DNA from: CAZTZL01 sp964537715
GTDB lineage: Bacteria > Zhuqueibacterota > QNDG01 > DSAB01
Length of the DNA: 64,000 nucleotides
Direction: 5' to 3'
NCBI GenBank assembly: GCA_964537715.1
Contig: CAZIAH010000004.1
Span: 1-64,000, forward strand
Part shown: piece by piece, positions 33,169 through 42,450 of the stretch
How the letters are laid out: each line of letters begins with the position of its first letter
How positions within the stretch are numbered: the stretch's first letter is position 1
Notes under the pieces: model-generated
Seen by the model: only the letters and a program-made list of their open reading frames with translations
Database searches by the model: none
What the model was told of the DNA's origin: nothing
Position numbers and translations under genes: made by a program

Positions 33169-34245
33169 TCAGATCTCAATTAACTGATATTCAGATTGAC
33201 CCAACCCAATTGATTCTCCGTGCCGGATTTGAATCCGCGCGTCCAATTTGGGATAACTCATGTCCGTGAGCATCAGGTTTTTACGATTGTTTTTCCGAAT
33301 AAGATCCAGGCTGGCCGCATCGATGGCCACCGGATCTTTGCTCGCCAAGATACCGATGTCCGGCATGAGCGGTCTTTGATTCGTATCAAAACAATCGCAG
33401 TCTTTGGTGATCGAAGTCAGAAAATTGAAACACCCAAATTTCTCCGGTTTTTGCGAGACGACACCGAGGGCATGTTCGGCAATCCGCTTCTGTAGTTCCG
33501 TTGAATTCACATTCCAGTCGTGCTTGACCGCATCGAAACGGCAAACCGCAATACACTCACCGCAGCCGATACATTTTTGATCGTCAATCACAGCCGTTTT
33601 ATTGTCCATGGAAATAGCGTCCGCAGGACACCACCGGATGCAGACGCCACAGCCCGTACAATATTGTTCGGAAATATTCGGATTCATGCCGGCATGCTGC
33701 CTGAGTTTTCCCTTGCGGCTGGCAAATCCCATTCCCAGATTCTTGATGGTTCCGCCGAGTCCTGTGCTCAGATGTCCCGTCACATGGGTCATGGCAACAA
33801 TCGCATTGGATTCCAGCGCGATTTTCGCCAGCGAGACCTGATTAAAAAGTTTCCCATGAATGGATACCTCACCTTCCCCGCTTCCCAAAAGCCCGTCGGC
33901 AATCACAACCGGTGCACCCGTATTCTCAATCGTAAAGCCATGCGCCTGCGCCAGATGCAGATGCGTCACCGCATCGTTTCGCTCGCTCCGGTAAAGCACA
34001 TTGGTATCCGTGAGAAACGGCTTTCCCTTGTTCTTTTTGATGGCCTCGACCACCGGCCGCACGAACCCCGGAGCAATGTGTGTCGTATTCCCCTTTTCTC
34101 CGAAATGGATCTTGATCGCCACCAGATCGTTTTCGCCCACACAATCCCCGATCCCGGCGCTTTCGAAAAGGGATTTGATTTTACTGACAACGACCTGAGA
34201 GCTGTCTTTGTTTTTTACCCTCACAAAATAAACATCCGAACCCAA
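33169..34245 (-). CDS. DUF362-domain iron-sulfur protein
   Basis: A 358-residue protein with the DUF362 fold (VAIKIHFGEKGNTTHIAPGF, MTHVTGHLSTGLGGTIKNLG, GILASKDPVAIDAASLDLI). A double [4Fe-4S] ferredoxin insertion sits in the middle: C196xxC199xxC202xxxC206 and C225xxC228xxC231xxxC235. Proteins of this type are soluble iron-sulfur proteins of unknown reaction, often called ferredoxin-like or Fe-S centre proteins. It starts a run with the small hypothetical protein and trmO. Confidence 0.9.
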   Translation of the reverse strand: MGSDVYFVRVKNKDSSQVVVSKIKSLFESAGIGDCVGENDLVAIKIHFGEKGNTTHIAPGFVRPVVEAIKKNKGKPFLTDTNVLYRSERNDAVTHLHLAQAHGFTIENTGAPVVIADGLLGSGEGEVSIHGKLFNQVSLAKIALESNAIVAMTHVTGHLSTGLGGTIKNLGMGFASRKGKLRQHAGMNPNISEQYCTGCGVCIRWCPADAISMDNKTAVIDDQKCIGCGECIAVCRFDAVKHDWNVNSTELQKRIAEHALGVVSQKPEKFGCFNFLTSITKDCDCFDTNQRPLMPDIGILASKDPVAIDAASLDLIRKNNRKNLMLTDMSYPKLDARIQIRHGESIGLGQSEYQLIEI

Positions 34246-34309
34246 ACAACCTCCGGAGAAATTGGATGACTCATTCCCATAAAACTGCTTATTTTTTCAG
34301 CTATTAATG

Positions 34310-34427
34310 TATTAATAAATCGGCACAAATGCAACATCCGCCGAACTGTGGATGATGAAATTTTATGGTAGGAGAATAAAATAGATTATGGTCATTCCAA
34401 GGTTCTACTCTGGAACGGACTATATTT
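34310..34427. repeat. Dispersed repeats: element C copy 1 and element D copy 1
   Basis: Element C (about 34310-34375) contains GCAACATCCGCCGAACTGTG and AAATTTTATGG and recurs at about 36293-36362. Element D (about 34389-34427) contains TCATTCCAAGGTTCTACTCT and GGAACGGACTAT and recurs at 35474-35511. Both lie in the gap before the FISUMP lipoprotein stop. Confidence 0.7.
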
Positions 34428-34442
34428 TTATATGCCCGCGTT

Positions 34443-35435
34443 TTAATCACGAACAAGACGGACAGAAAAGCCAAAATATTTTGTGTAATAGTTACGACCC
34501 AATGTTGCACTTTCGGAAGATAATACTCTATACCAAGCTTCTTCATTCAGGTACTCAGTAGATGACCAGAAATTGGTACAGCTTCCTAAAAAGCTAAAGT
34601 ACATAAAATAGCGACCTCCGCCAGGAAGTGCTGTGAATCCGCTTTCGTTTGTAGCCCCAAAGTTTGGCTGTTGCCAATGAATAAATCCTGCTTCCTTTAA
34701 TTTACCTCCTTCTTTAAACCCTCGTGATCCTATATAATCTAATTCTGTCGGACTTATACCCAAATATATTTCTAACTCTTTCCATTCATCATCATTTGGA
34801 ACATGCCAGCCTTCAGGTGTTAATCCTCGTGAATCATCCACTGTATACCAGTTATACAAAAAACCGTAAGTGTCAGCATTGCTCTCTTCATTATTAAAAG
34901 CACAATAAGCACCGGTTGTTAGTCCAGACCATAAAGTGCTATCTATTACATTAGGTATTGGGTCACCATTTCGGTAATGTGTCACTTTGAGATTTTCGGC
35001 TGTCCACCATTGCTCACCGATTTTGATCGTTTTATATATATTGCCGTCTATGTCACTTACCGATCCTGTTTCAAATGATTTAATTTGAAAAGACCAAATT
35101 TCAGACCAAATACTCCAATTCCCCTGATTGTCTCCTGCACGTACACGCCAGTAATACACTCCGAGATTTAATGTACCTGTGGTACATTCAGTACTTTGTA
35201 CCAGTATAACACTAAATTCTGGATTGATAAAATCGTTTGAATCATCCACAACTACTTCATACTTATTAGCATCTTCAACATCAATCCAACGTAGCGTCGG
35301 CGTAATTATAGCTGTTACTTCCTCATTTGTCGGACGGTCCAATGTTGGTCGTTCTAGATTATTTTCAGGTTCTGTACTTTTTTTAACACAACTGATAGAA
35401 ATAGTCAGAAGAAGAAATATGTACCACTTTTTCAT
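34443..35435 (-). CDS. FISUMP-domain lipoprotein
   Basis: A 330-residue lipoprotein (MKKWYIFLLLTISISCVKK, lipobox ISISC). Residues about 25-125 look like a fibronectin-type domain (ATPTLRWIDVEDANKYEVVV is approximated by TPTLRWIDVEDANKYEVVVD in the sequence; YYWRVRAGDNQGNWSIW follows). The rest is the Fibrobacter succinogenes major paralogous domain: DIDGNIYKTIKIGEQWWTAE, NLKVTHYRNGDPIP, YGFLYNWYTVDD, GWHVPNDDEWKELE, ATNESGFTALPGGGRY and FWSSTE with GFSVRLVRD. Surface exposure is likely; function is unknown. It is bracketed by dispersed repeats. Confidence 0.88.
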   Translation of the reverse strand: MKKWYIFLLLTISISCVKKSTEPENNLERPTLDRPTNEEVTAIITPTLRWIDVEDANKYEVVVDDSNDFINPEFSVILVQSTECTTGTLNLGVYYWRVRAGDNQGNWSIWSEIWSFQIKSFETGSVSDIDGNIYKTIKIGEQWWTAENLKVTHYRNGDPIPNVIDSTLWSGLTTGAYCAFNNEESNADTYGFLYNWYTVDDSRGLTPEGWHVPNDDEWKELEIYLGISPTELDYIGSRGFKEGGKLKEAGFIHWQQPNFGATNESGFTALPGGGRYFMYFSFLGSCTNFWSSTEYLNEEAWYRVLSSESATLGRNYYTKYFGFSVRLVRD

Positions 35436-35473
35436 CGTAATTCCCTCCTATTACCTTATCAATGTTATCCTTG

Positions 35474-35511
35474 ATCATTCCAAGGTTTTACCCTGGAACG
35501 GACTATAACGG
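35474..35511. repeat. Dispersed repeat element D, copy 2
   Basis: TCATTCCAAGGTTTTACCCT followed by GGAACGGACTATAAC matches 34389-34427 with few changes. It can form a small hairpin (TCCA-GG / CC-TGGA). It lies upstream of the FISUMP gene, so that gene is flanked by D copies in the same orientation. Confidence 0.6.
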
Positions 35512-35651
35512 AGGATTGAACCTTCTTTTCGATCCCACAAAGGTCAGATCGAAATCTTTGCGTCCCGGTGAAGAACCACAAGACGGTCTGAGAGTATTCT
35601 AATAAAAGAAAAAACATGGAAGGCGTATTCATTACCAAACCAAGATTAAGA

Positions 35652-36206
35652 TTACCCCGATTTTGGCAGGCCTACCCATCTTGGGGTTTTGGCCATGTAT
35701 CTTCGATAGGCATCGCCAAATTTTGTGGTGGTCGCACGTTCTTCGATAACCACTGAGAAGCGTGATATGACAGTCAGAATCAGTGAAAGCAGCAGGAAAA
35801 GCCATGAAGCCGAAGCAATGCCGGCCCCGACCATTGGCAACAATGTGCCCAAAACCAACGGATGCCTTGAGTAACGATACATCCCTGTAGTAAACGGCTC
35901 GCCAGGTTTTGTGGCGGCAATACTGAAGAGAGCAACAAAAGAGATGATCAATCCTATTAAATAAACAACAAGCCCGATAAAGAACCACACCGTTCCCAGT
36001 CTAAGTGGCAGAAAAACAGAGTATATGATCATGGTAAAAAATACGATCATCATGAAAGTACTGATTTTCTTGACTTCCCTGACAGGTGTTATTCTTTTGC
36101 CAACATCCCTGGGCATTCGTCCTGACAGCATCATTAACAGGAACAGCAAAACGGTTAAAATCCAGGCATTCCATACCCCAATCTTAAAAATCGGCATGAG
36201 TGACAT
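35652..36206 (-). CDS. Isoprenylcysteine carboxyl methyltransferase-like membrane protein
   Basis: A 184-residue membrane protein with about five hydrophobic segments. The C-terminal half carries the ICMT/PEMT/NnrU-like pattern GMYRYSRHPLVLGTLLPMVG and VVIEERATTTKFGDAYRRYM, AKTPRW, which in family members binds SAM. The substrate of bacterial members is usually unknown. It lies between dispersed repeats D and C/E and may be part of a movable segment. Confidence 0.85.
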   Translation of the reverse strand: MSLMPIFKIGVWNAWILTVLLFLLMMLSGRMPRDVGKRITPVREVKKISTFMMIVFFTMIIYSVFLPLRLGTVWFFIGLVVYLIGLIISFVALFSIAATKPGEPFTTGMYRYSRHPLVLGTLLPMVGAGIASASWLFLLLSLILTVISRFSVVIEERATTTKFGDAYRRYMAKTPRWVGLPKSG

Positions 36207-36225
36207 AATGATTCACCTTCTTTTG

Positions 36226-36365
36226 AGCTGCCGGAGGTGTTTCTCACCTTCGGCTATTATTCGACAAGGAAAAAACTCCCCGCCACGCAGGAATATATTA
36301 ATAAATTGGCACAAAAGCAACATCCGCCGAACAGTGGATGAGGAAATTTTATGGCAGGAACAATA
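36226..36365. repeat. Dispersed repeats: element E copy 1 and element C copy 2
   Basis: Element E (about 36226-36292) contains CTCACCTTCGGCTATTATTC and GCAGGAATA and recurs at 43038-43107. Element C copy 2 (about 36293-36362) matches 34310-34375. They lie directly after the stop of the STAND gene (reading leftward), so this gene ends against a repeat junction. Confidence 0.7.
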
Positions 36366-36411
36366 TGATGGATAAAGTTTTATTCTTGGGTTTCATGATG
36401 TTCAACTCTAC

Positions 36412-39400
36412 CTACTGACTATATTCCATAACATGATTAAAATACTCTATAAACTCAACCTCATTCAATTTATAGTTAAATATTTTTGCAATCAGATTTT
36501 TATAGTCATTATAATTACTTTCTGGTAATAAGACTTTAAGATTATCTAAGTATTCTTCTATTTTGATTTTGAATTCATTCACCAATTCAGATAACCATTC
36601 TTTATCAATTTCATTTCCAGAACTTAGCCACCTTCGACATTCAATCAATTTCCATAATTCTAAAAATAATTTCATTAAATTAGTAGTAAGAATATTCGGT
36701 TTCATCTCTTTTAATTCCACTCCTTCTAGTGTTTCTAACATTTCTGCAGTTAATTCAATTGGAAGTGGTTGTTCTTCATCATCAATTTTAATATTTTCTC
36801 CATCTATGATTTTTTTCATCTTTACTAGAAGTGCGTTGTTAATCCTTATTGCTCTCTCACATTTTTTATCATCTTCAACGAAAACAATAATGATGAAATT
36901 GACATTTATTTCCGATAAATCAACTAAGCTATATATAATTTTAGGAAATTCATCAGCTAAACGAGAAAATTCAACTCCCGATATTCCAATTACTATCTTC
37001 TTTAATATTCCTTCCTCAATTATTTTTTTTGGCATTAATGTTTTAAAGGATGTTTCTTTTTCAAATTTTTTTAGAACAATATATATTTTATCAAGCCGTT
37101 TAGAGAGTAATTCTTGCCACCATTTTTCAACTACTGTTTTTGCATTAGTAGTAGCAATTGCACTTTCTTGATTATTTATATAATATGAAATAGTTTTAAA
37201 AGCACGGTCATACCAAATTACTTCTTCATTTTCCATTTCGTCAGGATGAAAATATTTAAAAGTACTCTCAGAAATAAATCTGAATGCCTGCTGCATTTTA
37301 TACAGGTTATTCTTAGTATTTAATAAATTTATTATTGCCAGATTTTGATCTTTATTATTTTGGGGTATTATTACATTACTAATTTGATGAACAAAATTCC
37401 GTAGTGAATCAGCCCATTCATTTATTTTACCACAATTCTTCGCAAATTTCGTTTCCTCTACTTGCACATCATTCGAATTTGGTAAATCTTTACATGTTAT
37501 GAGAGCTTTCGATAAAACTAAAATGTTCTCATTTATAAATTTGCTAATAGATTTTATTCTGCTATGATTTTTTTCTATTAGAGCTTCAAAAAGTCTATTA
37601 CAATCTTTTATAAATTCAAGGGATTTCTTTCTTATATAGATCCACTGTTTCTGCCAATCATAAACTGATGATGATTCATACCTTGACATTAAAACTTTAA
37701 CCCAGATGCTATTTATCTGAGCGTGGAATAGTGGATCTATGTTTTGTTGTGGCATTCGCTTAATTGAAGTATTAAGAACATTTGAAAATAATTCTTTGCC
37801 AGGAAAAGGAGGGATTATAGCTTCAGTACAATATAATTTATAAAATGGTAAAAAAGCATAAATAGCGAATATTCTATTTACACTTTCATCATTTGCTTTT
37901 TCAATATTCTCATATAATAAATAGTTGATTTTGATATTATTATGATCTTCTTCAATATTCAGTGTATTGGTTTTACGTTTTAGCCAACTAATAATTTCAT
38001 CTTTATGTTTTTTCACTATCTTATAATACTCTTTTGGTTGATTGGAATGATATGCATATGCCAGTTTGCATGAATCTTTAATTTCTGAAAATTTTAAAGA
38101 ATTTAGAATAATTCTTCTGGATATCTTATTAATTAAGGGGCAATGTAATTGAAATTTATCAAACCATTGGATTAAATGCCCCAAACCTTCGCACTCAATA
38201 TTAATTTCTTTCTTTTCTAACTGTGTCTGTAATGATCTTAAAAAAATAAAAATATCATAATCTTTTGGGTTATAACTTTGTATCTCATTTAATTTCTGCA
38301 AAAGATATTTTGGATTCTGACTTTCAGGTACAATCCCAACTAACTTCTTTATAGTATTTAATTTTATCCAAGGACAGCTGTCAGAGGCGACTAATAACAG
38401 ACCTCCATGTTCAAATACATCATCATATATTTCTCTATTACTTTCCCAATGTTTTATAACAGTACAAGAAAAAATACCTTCAATTGATTTTACAAGTTCA
38501 AAATAAGATTTCTGAGCAAGAAAAATAGCAATATTCTCGTAAAAATACGTTTTCCCTGTATCTGTAATTAGTAATGGTGCTTTAAAACAAAAATCATAAA
38601 TATATTCTTTTTCAATCAATGGTAGCAAATTGATCAAAGAGTTTGCTACTGGAATATTTGAATGAAGAAGATCAGACAAATGAGACGAGCGTACCGGGTG
38701 TAATCCTTCCACATAGACTTTATCCAATTTAATATAATATTCATTTTCCAAACTCTTTATAACTTCATTTCTATCAGAAATAACCCCAATATTTTTTTGA
38801 ATGGTTTCAATTAAATTTTGACTAGATAATTTAATATTACATATATCCGCGAGGGTAACCATTCTTAAAATTTCAATTTTTGCCGCCCCATCTTCTTCCT
38901 CATTAAGATTTTTAATTTGTTTTGTGAGTCTTTCTTTGAGCATTTCGCCAAAGGTTAAAAGATAAATGAACTCAATTAATAATCCTTTCTCTTTTACTTT
39001 TTCCCAAGCAGATTGCCAATTATCAATCGATCTATGCAATTTCCTATTTTGCCTAAATTGGGTAAAAATGTCCTGAGCTTCCTTACATGACATATGGATA
39101 TTTAGGCAACCTAAGCTAAGCCGAGATGCATCTCCACCATATCTGTACCAATCTTCTTCTCTAGAAGTAATCATAAACTTCACGGGTAGATTATAACATC
39201 TTTCGGCTAATATTGACCATTTAGAAACTGCTTGTGTTAAACCATCTACGACAATTATAGGACTTTCGCCTATATTTATTTTAGCAACTATAAATGAAAT
39301 AATAGCCCCAAGCTTATCTTCATCAGAACACCAATTCAATTCATATAAACTATATCCTGTTTCTAACAATTTTTTACCTACTTGCCAAACCAAAGTTGAT

Positions 39401-40401
39401 TTACCTTGTCCACTTGAGGATTTTATAACAGTAATATCAAAATCTTTAAAATAATTTTCTATTTTTTCTTCCCAATTTATACGTTTTACTGGTAAACCTT
39501 TTGCGATATGAATTGGTCGTGCTGATTTCCCCTCGTAATAATCTTTTACATCTATAGTTACATCTTTATTGAATGATACTCTAGAAATCCATTTATTTTG
39601 AATTGCAGGATTTATCACACCTTTTGCAATATCTTCCCGGACAGTCTCAATAACTGAATTTAAATCATCGAATCTAATCGTTTCACGATCTCTTGACCAT
39701 TTAAATATTGAATAAAATAATGCTCTTAAATATTGATGTTCATTTTCTACATTTAGCTGTAAATTTTCTATAAGATGTTTAATACATTTATTCTCAATAT
39801 CAGGTTCTGAGAGTTTCTCAAATTTTATAGCTGACAAAAATTTTTCTAAATCAAAATCATTCCAATTCCAAATTCTTGCTTTATCAGAAACTTTGAAATC
39901 TTCAATTTTTCTATGCCAATATTTTAAACTTTTTTCAGATATATCATATGTAGAAAGATCATGTAAATAGCCATCGGTAATATCCATATTATGAACAAAG
40001 CGGAACTTTACATTGGTAATTTGTAAATAAACTTCAAGGAAATTTTGAAGAATCCCTTTACTCCAGAAAGTAAAAGAATCTAATTTATTTTCTGAATATT
40101 TGACTTGTATAAACTCATATTCCTTAGAAGCATTTAGATGAATTTTGATTAAATCTATGTCTTCAATTCCTTCTAGACGAATTTTTCTTTCTTTTTTTGT
40201 AACATCCAGAAAATCTAGAGTTTTCCACATTGCATAGTTTAATTGAAATCCAATTCCTTTTAAATTTACAGATCCTCCAGTTCTCCTTTTTAGAAGCACT
40301 TCCACAGGATACAAATTTTGTTGATTATCATCCATATTCTTTTGAATATTTGAACTTGAAATCAACGATTTCTTTGATTCTTTTTTCTTTCTTTTCGACA
40401 T
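36412..40401 (-). CDS. STAND ATPase with N-terminal Cap4/DUF4297-like nuclease domain (Avs/bNACHT-like candidate antiphage protein)
   Basis: A 1329-residue protein, strongly AT-rich. Residues 1-30 are basic. Residues about 38-140 match the Cap4/DUF4297 nuclease pattern: RTGGSVNLKGIGFQLNYA (41-57), LEGIEDIDLIK (76-86) and FIQVKYSENK (97-106), with D81, D83, Q99 and K101 as likely PD-(D/E)xK residues. The P-loop is SSSGQGKST (328-336), Walker B is PIIVVDGL (D386) and an arginine sensor is MITSREED (R414), as in STAND/NACHT ATPases. Residues about 430-1329 are helical and unrecognised; in related proteins this part senses phage components. No membrane segment. No obvious partner gene; a 21-bp tandem array lies upstream. 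Function is inferred. Confidence 0.8.
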   Translation of the reverse strand: MSKRKKKESKKSLISSSNIQKNMDDNQQNLYPVEVLLKRRTGGSVNLKGIGFQLNYAMWKTLDFLDVTKKERKIRLEGIEDIDLIKIHLNASKEYEFIQVKYSENKLDSFTFWSKGILQNFLEVYLQITNVKFRFVHNMDITDGYLHDLSTYDISEKSLKYWHRKIEDFKVSDKARIWNWNDFDLEKFLSAIKFEKLSEPDIENKCIKHLIENLQLNVENEHQYLRALFYSIFKWSRDRETIRFDDLNSVIETVREDIAKGVINPAIQNKWISRVSFNKDVTIDVKDYYEGKSARPIHIAKGLPVKRINWEEKIENYFKDFDITVIKSSSGQGKSTLVWQVGKKLLETGYSLYELNWCSDEDKLGAIISFIVAKINIGESPIIVVDGLTQAVSKWSILAERCYNLPVKFMITSREEDWYRYGGDASRLSLGCLNIHMSCKEAQDIFTQFRQNRKLHRSIDNWQSAWEKVKEKGLLIEFIYLLTFGEMLKERLTKQIKNLNEEEDGAAKIEILRMVTLADICNIKLSSQNLIETIQKNIGVISDRNEVIKSLENEYYIKLDKVYVEGLHPVRSSHLSDLLHSNIPVANSLINLLPLIEKEYIYDFCFKAPLLITDTGKTYFYENIAIFLAQKSYFELVKSIEGIFSCTVIKHWESNREIYDDVFEHGGLLLVASDSCPWIKLNTIKKLVGIVPESQNPKYLLQKLNEIQSYNPKDYDIFIFLRSLQTQLEKKEINIECEGLGHLIQWFDKFQLHCPLINKISRRIILNSLKFSEIKDSCKLAYAYHSNQPKEYYKIVKKHKDEIISWLKRKTNTLNIEEDHNNIKINYLLYENIEKANDESVNRIFAIYAFLPFYKLYCTEAIIPPFPGKELFSNVLNTSIKRMPQQNIDPLFHAQINSIWVKVLMSRYESSSVYDWQKQWIYIRKKSLEFIKDCNRLFEALIEKNHSRIKSISKFINENILVLSKALITCKDLPNSNDVQVEETKFAKNCGKINEWADSLRNFVHQISNVIIPQNNKDQNLAIINLLNTKNNLYKMQQAFRFISESTFKYFHPDEMENEEVIWYDRAFKTISYYINNQESAIATTNAKTVVEKWWQELLSKRLDKIYIVLKKFEKETSFKTLMPKKIIEEGILKKIVIGISGVEFSRLADEFPKIIYSLVDLSEINVNFIIIVFVEDDKKCERAIRINNALLVKMKKIIDGENIKIDDEEQPLPIELTAEMLETLEGVELKEMKPNILTTNLMKLFLELWKLIECRRWLSSGNEIDKEWLSELVNEFKIKIEEYLDNLKVLLPESNYNDYKNLIAKIFNYKLNEVEFIEYFNHVMEYSQ

Positions 40402-40578
40402 TATGAAAAATATCCGTCTCTTTCAGAAATAAAATTCCTAAAAGAAAGTAATTTGTTGGTATCAGAAAGGAGTAAGGACAACGGTGTAGCAGAAATATAA
40501 AGTAAAGATAAATCTAATTCAAGTGAAAAACTGTTGTTCGACTGCTTTGATTTCGTCAAAGTTCTGCCTTGGTGCGAT

Positions 40579-40830
40579 CAAAATACGATTCTTACCACTT
40601 ACAAAATTATTTTTCACTCTTACAAAACGATTTTTCCCTCTTGCAGAATGATTTTTACCCCATGACGAACGATTTTACCCTGATGAAAAATGATTTTACC
40701 CCCATGAAAAATGATTTCACCCTGATGATATATGATTTCACCCTGATGATATATGATTTCACCCCGATGAAAACTCATTTTACCCTGATGACGAATGATT
40801 TCTTTCCGACGCGGAACGATTGATAAGCGA
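40579..40830. repeat. Tandem array of twelve 21-bp units
   Basis: Twelve contiguous 21-bp units with boundaries every 21 bases from 40579. The core units 5-9 (40663-40767) share TGAxxAATGATTTYACCC and then TGA, CCA or CGA; units 8 and 9 differ at one base. The edge units 1-3 and 12 are degenerate. There are no unique spacers. Because 21 is a multiple of three, the plus strand stays open from a TTG at 40569 to 40823 and would encode heptapeptide repeats like NDFTLMK, but no good ribosome binding site or ATG supports translation. The array sits 178 bp upstream of the STAND gene start. The flanking 40402-40578 shows no gene. Confidence 0.85.
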
Positions 40831-40869
40831 AATAATGGGCCAAAATCCTGAATCCGGGCGTTTCTGCGC

Positions 40870-42372
40870 TCATAGTATGGAAGTCAAAAAAGGCTGACCG
40901 CTCTGTTTGCACAGCAACTGGATAAGCTGCCGGCCGGAAAGTGCCGCCATCACCGTACCGGAAAACGGAACGGTCCACTGACCGACCATATAGAAATCTG
41001 ACAGCCCCGGCAAGCTCCGCAGCGAGGTTTGCTTCATCATATTCTCAGGCGTGACATACCAGCCATCCGGCGAACCCTGCCAGTTTCCGGTGTAGCGAAC
41101 ATAGGTCGCGGGCGTCGGCACATCCACTACCTCGATTTGAGACGCAAAGCCGGGCCAGCGCTTGTCCAGTTCGGCAATGGTGAAATCGGCGATGCGCTTT
41201 TTTTCTTCCTCATATCTGTTGCGGTCTTTCGCCAATTCTTCCCAGTAATCGTAGCGGGTCGGATACCACACCTCGACCGCGGATTTGCCCGGAGGGGCCA
41301 TGTTCGGATCAAAACAGTGATGAATCACAGACAACCACGGGTGTTCCTCGCCGGCGATGGTAATCGGATCTTTCAATCGGAAAATGGTGCTGTGCGGTTC
41401 TTGCGACAGATCTTTGTTGACGCCTATTGCCACATGAACGAGCGGCTTCACCGGAATCCAATTGTCGTACATGGTGCGTATTTCATCGTTGAGGTAACGT
41501 CCGCCGAGAATGTCAAAGATCACCGTATGACCGTCGCCCGCCCAGACAACGGTATCGGCCCGATGTTCGGTTCCGTCTTCCAAACGGATACCGACAGCCT
41601 GGTCGTTTTCGATGATTACATCCTTGACCCGGCTTTTGTAACGAATCTCGCCGCCTAATTTCTGATAATAATCGGCCATGCGGAAAATCACTTTTTGTGA
41701 TCCGCCGAGAGGCACGCCGGCTTCAAGCACAGCCGACTTTGCGAACCCGGACAGAGCAACCATGGGGAATTGCAGCATGGGCCAGCCCGGCGAGTCGATG
41801 ACGAACCTAACGGCTTCGCGCAAAAAAGGATCTTGAAAGCGCTGGGCGAATTCCTGGATCGTCTGCTTCCCATACTTGCGGAACGTGCCCAAAAGCGGCA
41901 ATATCGCACCCATCATTTTCAGCTTGTCGAAAAGACTGGCCATCTCCGCTGGTTTGAGCGACATCCCGCCCATCATGTTCCTGCCTGTGAACAGGCGGAC
42001 GAACTCTTTTGTAAGTTTGGCATCGGACGGAGACAGAGCGAGCATCTGCTCTTCCAAACGGCGGGGATCGGTACAAATGTGCAGGATCTTTTCGCCGCTC
42101 TCGACCCGCGTACCTTCTGTATGATAGTAAAACTGTTGATCCTTCAGAACACCGAGTTCCTGCCACATGGTTTGCAACGGCCCGCGTTTTGAACCCATAA
42201 GCATATGCATGCTGATATCGAAGGTGTATCCCTTTCGCTTCCAGGCGGTGCACAGACCACCCGGGATGCTGTGCATTTCAAAGAGAGTTGTGTTGTAACC
42301 ATTCATGCGGGCATAGCAACCGGTTGAAAGTCCCGCGATGCCGCCACCGACAATGATCATACTTTTTCCCAT
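40870..42372 (-). CDS. Phytoene-desaturase-like FAD-dependent oxidoreductase
   Basis: A 500-residue flavoprotein of the CrtI/COG1233 type. The N-terminal dinucleotide-binding motif is MIIVGGGIAGLSTGCYARMN with the downstream FEMHSIPGGLCTAWKRKGYT and FDISMHMLMG. The C-terminal FAD segment is LSDFYMVGQWTVPFSGTVMA. Family members desaturate carotenoids, isomerise or saturate retinoids or act on other polyprenoids. No carotenoid genes are nearby, so the substrate is open. The gene is GC-rich, unlike the STAND gene next to it. Confidence 0.9.
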   Translation of the reverse strand: MGKSMIIVGGGIAGLSTGCYARMNGYNTTLFEMHSIPGGLCTAWKRKGYTFDISMHMLMGSKRGPLQTMWQELGVLKDQQFYYHTEGTRVESGEKILHICTDPRRLEEQMLALSPSDAKLTKEFVRLFTGRNMMGGMSLKPAEMASLFDKLKMMGAILPLLGTFRKYGKQTIQEFAQRFQDPFLREAVRFVIDSPGWPMLQFPMVALSGFAKSAVLEAGVPLGGSQKVIFRMADYYQKLGGEIRYKSRVKDVIIENDQAVGIRLEDGTEHRADTVVWAGDGHTVIFDILGGRYLNDEIRTMYDNWIPVKPLVHVAIGVNKDLSQEPHSTIFRLKDPITIAGEEHPWLSVIHHCFDPNMAPPGKSAVEVWYPTRYDYWEELAKDRNRYEEEKKRIADFTIAELDKRWPGFASQIEVVDVPTPATYVRYTGNWQGSPDGWYVTPENMMKQTSLRSLPGLSDFYMVGQWTVPFSGTVMAALSGRQLIQLLCKQSGQPFLTSIL

Positions 42373-42450
42373 ATTCTCTTTCCTTTTCCTGATAATTTAT
42401 ATGCGACGGAGAAACTTTATTCTACGTTCAACCCAACCCGCTACCCGCTA

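Noticed and set aside
40569..40823. An 84-residue protein of NDFTLMK-like heptapeptides
   Set aside because: The frame is open only because the 21-bp unit has no stop and is divisible by three. There is no ATG, no ribosome binding site and no codon-level conservation signal. Kept as a repeat array.
40579..40830. CRISPR array
   Set aside because: Units are contiguous with no variable spacers and no cas genes are present.
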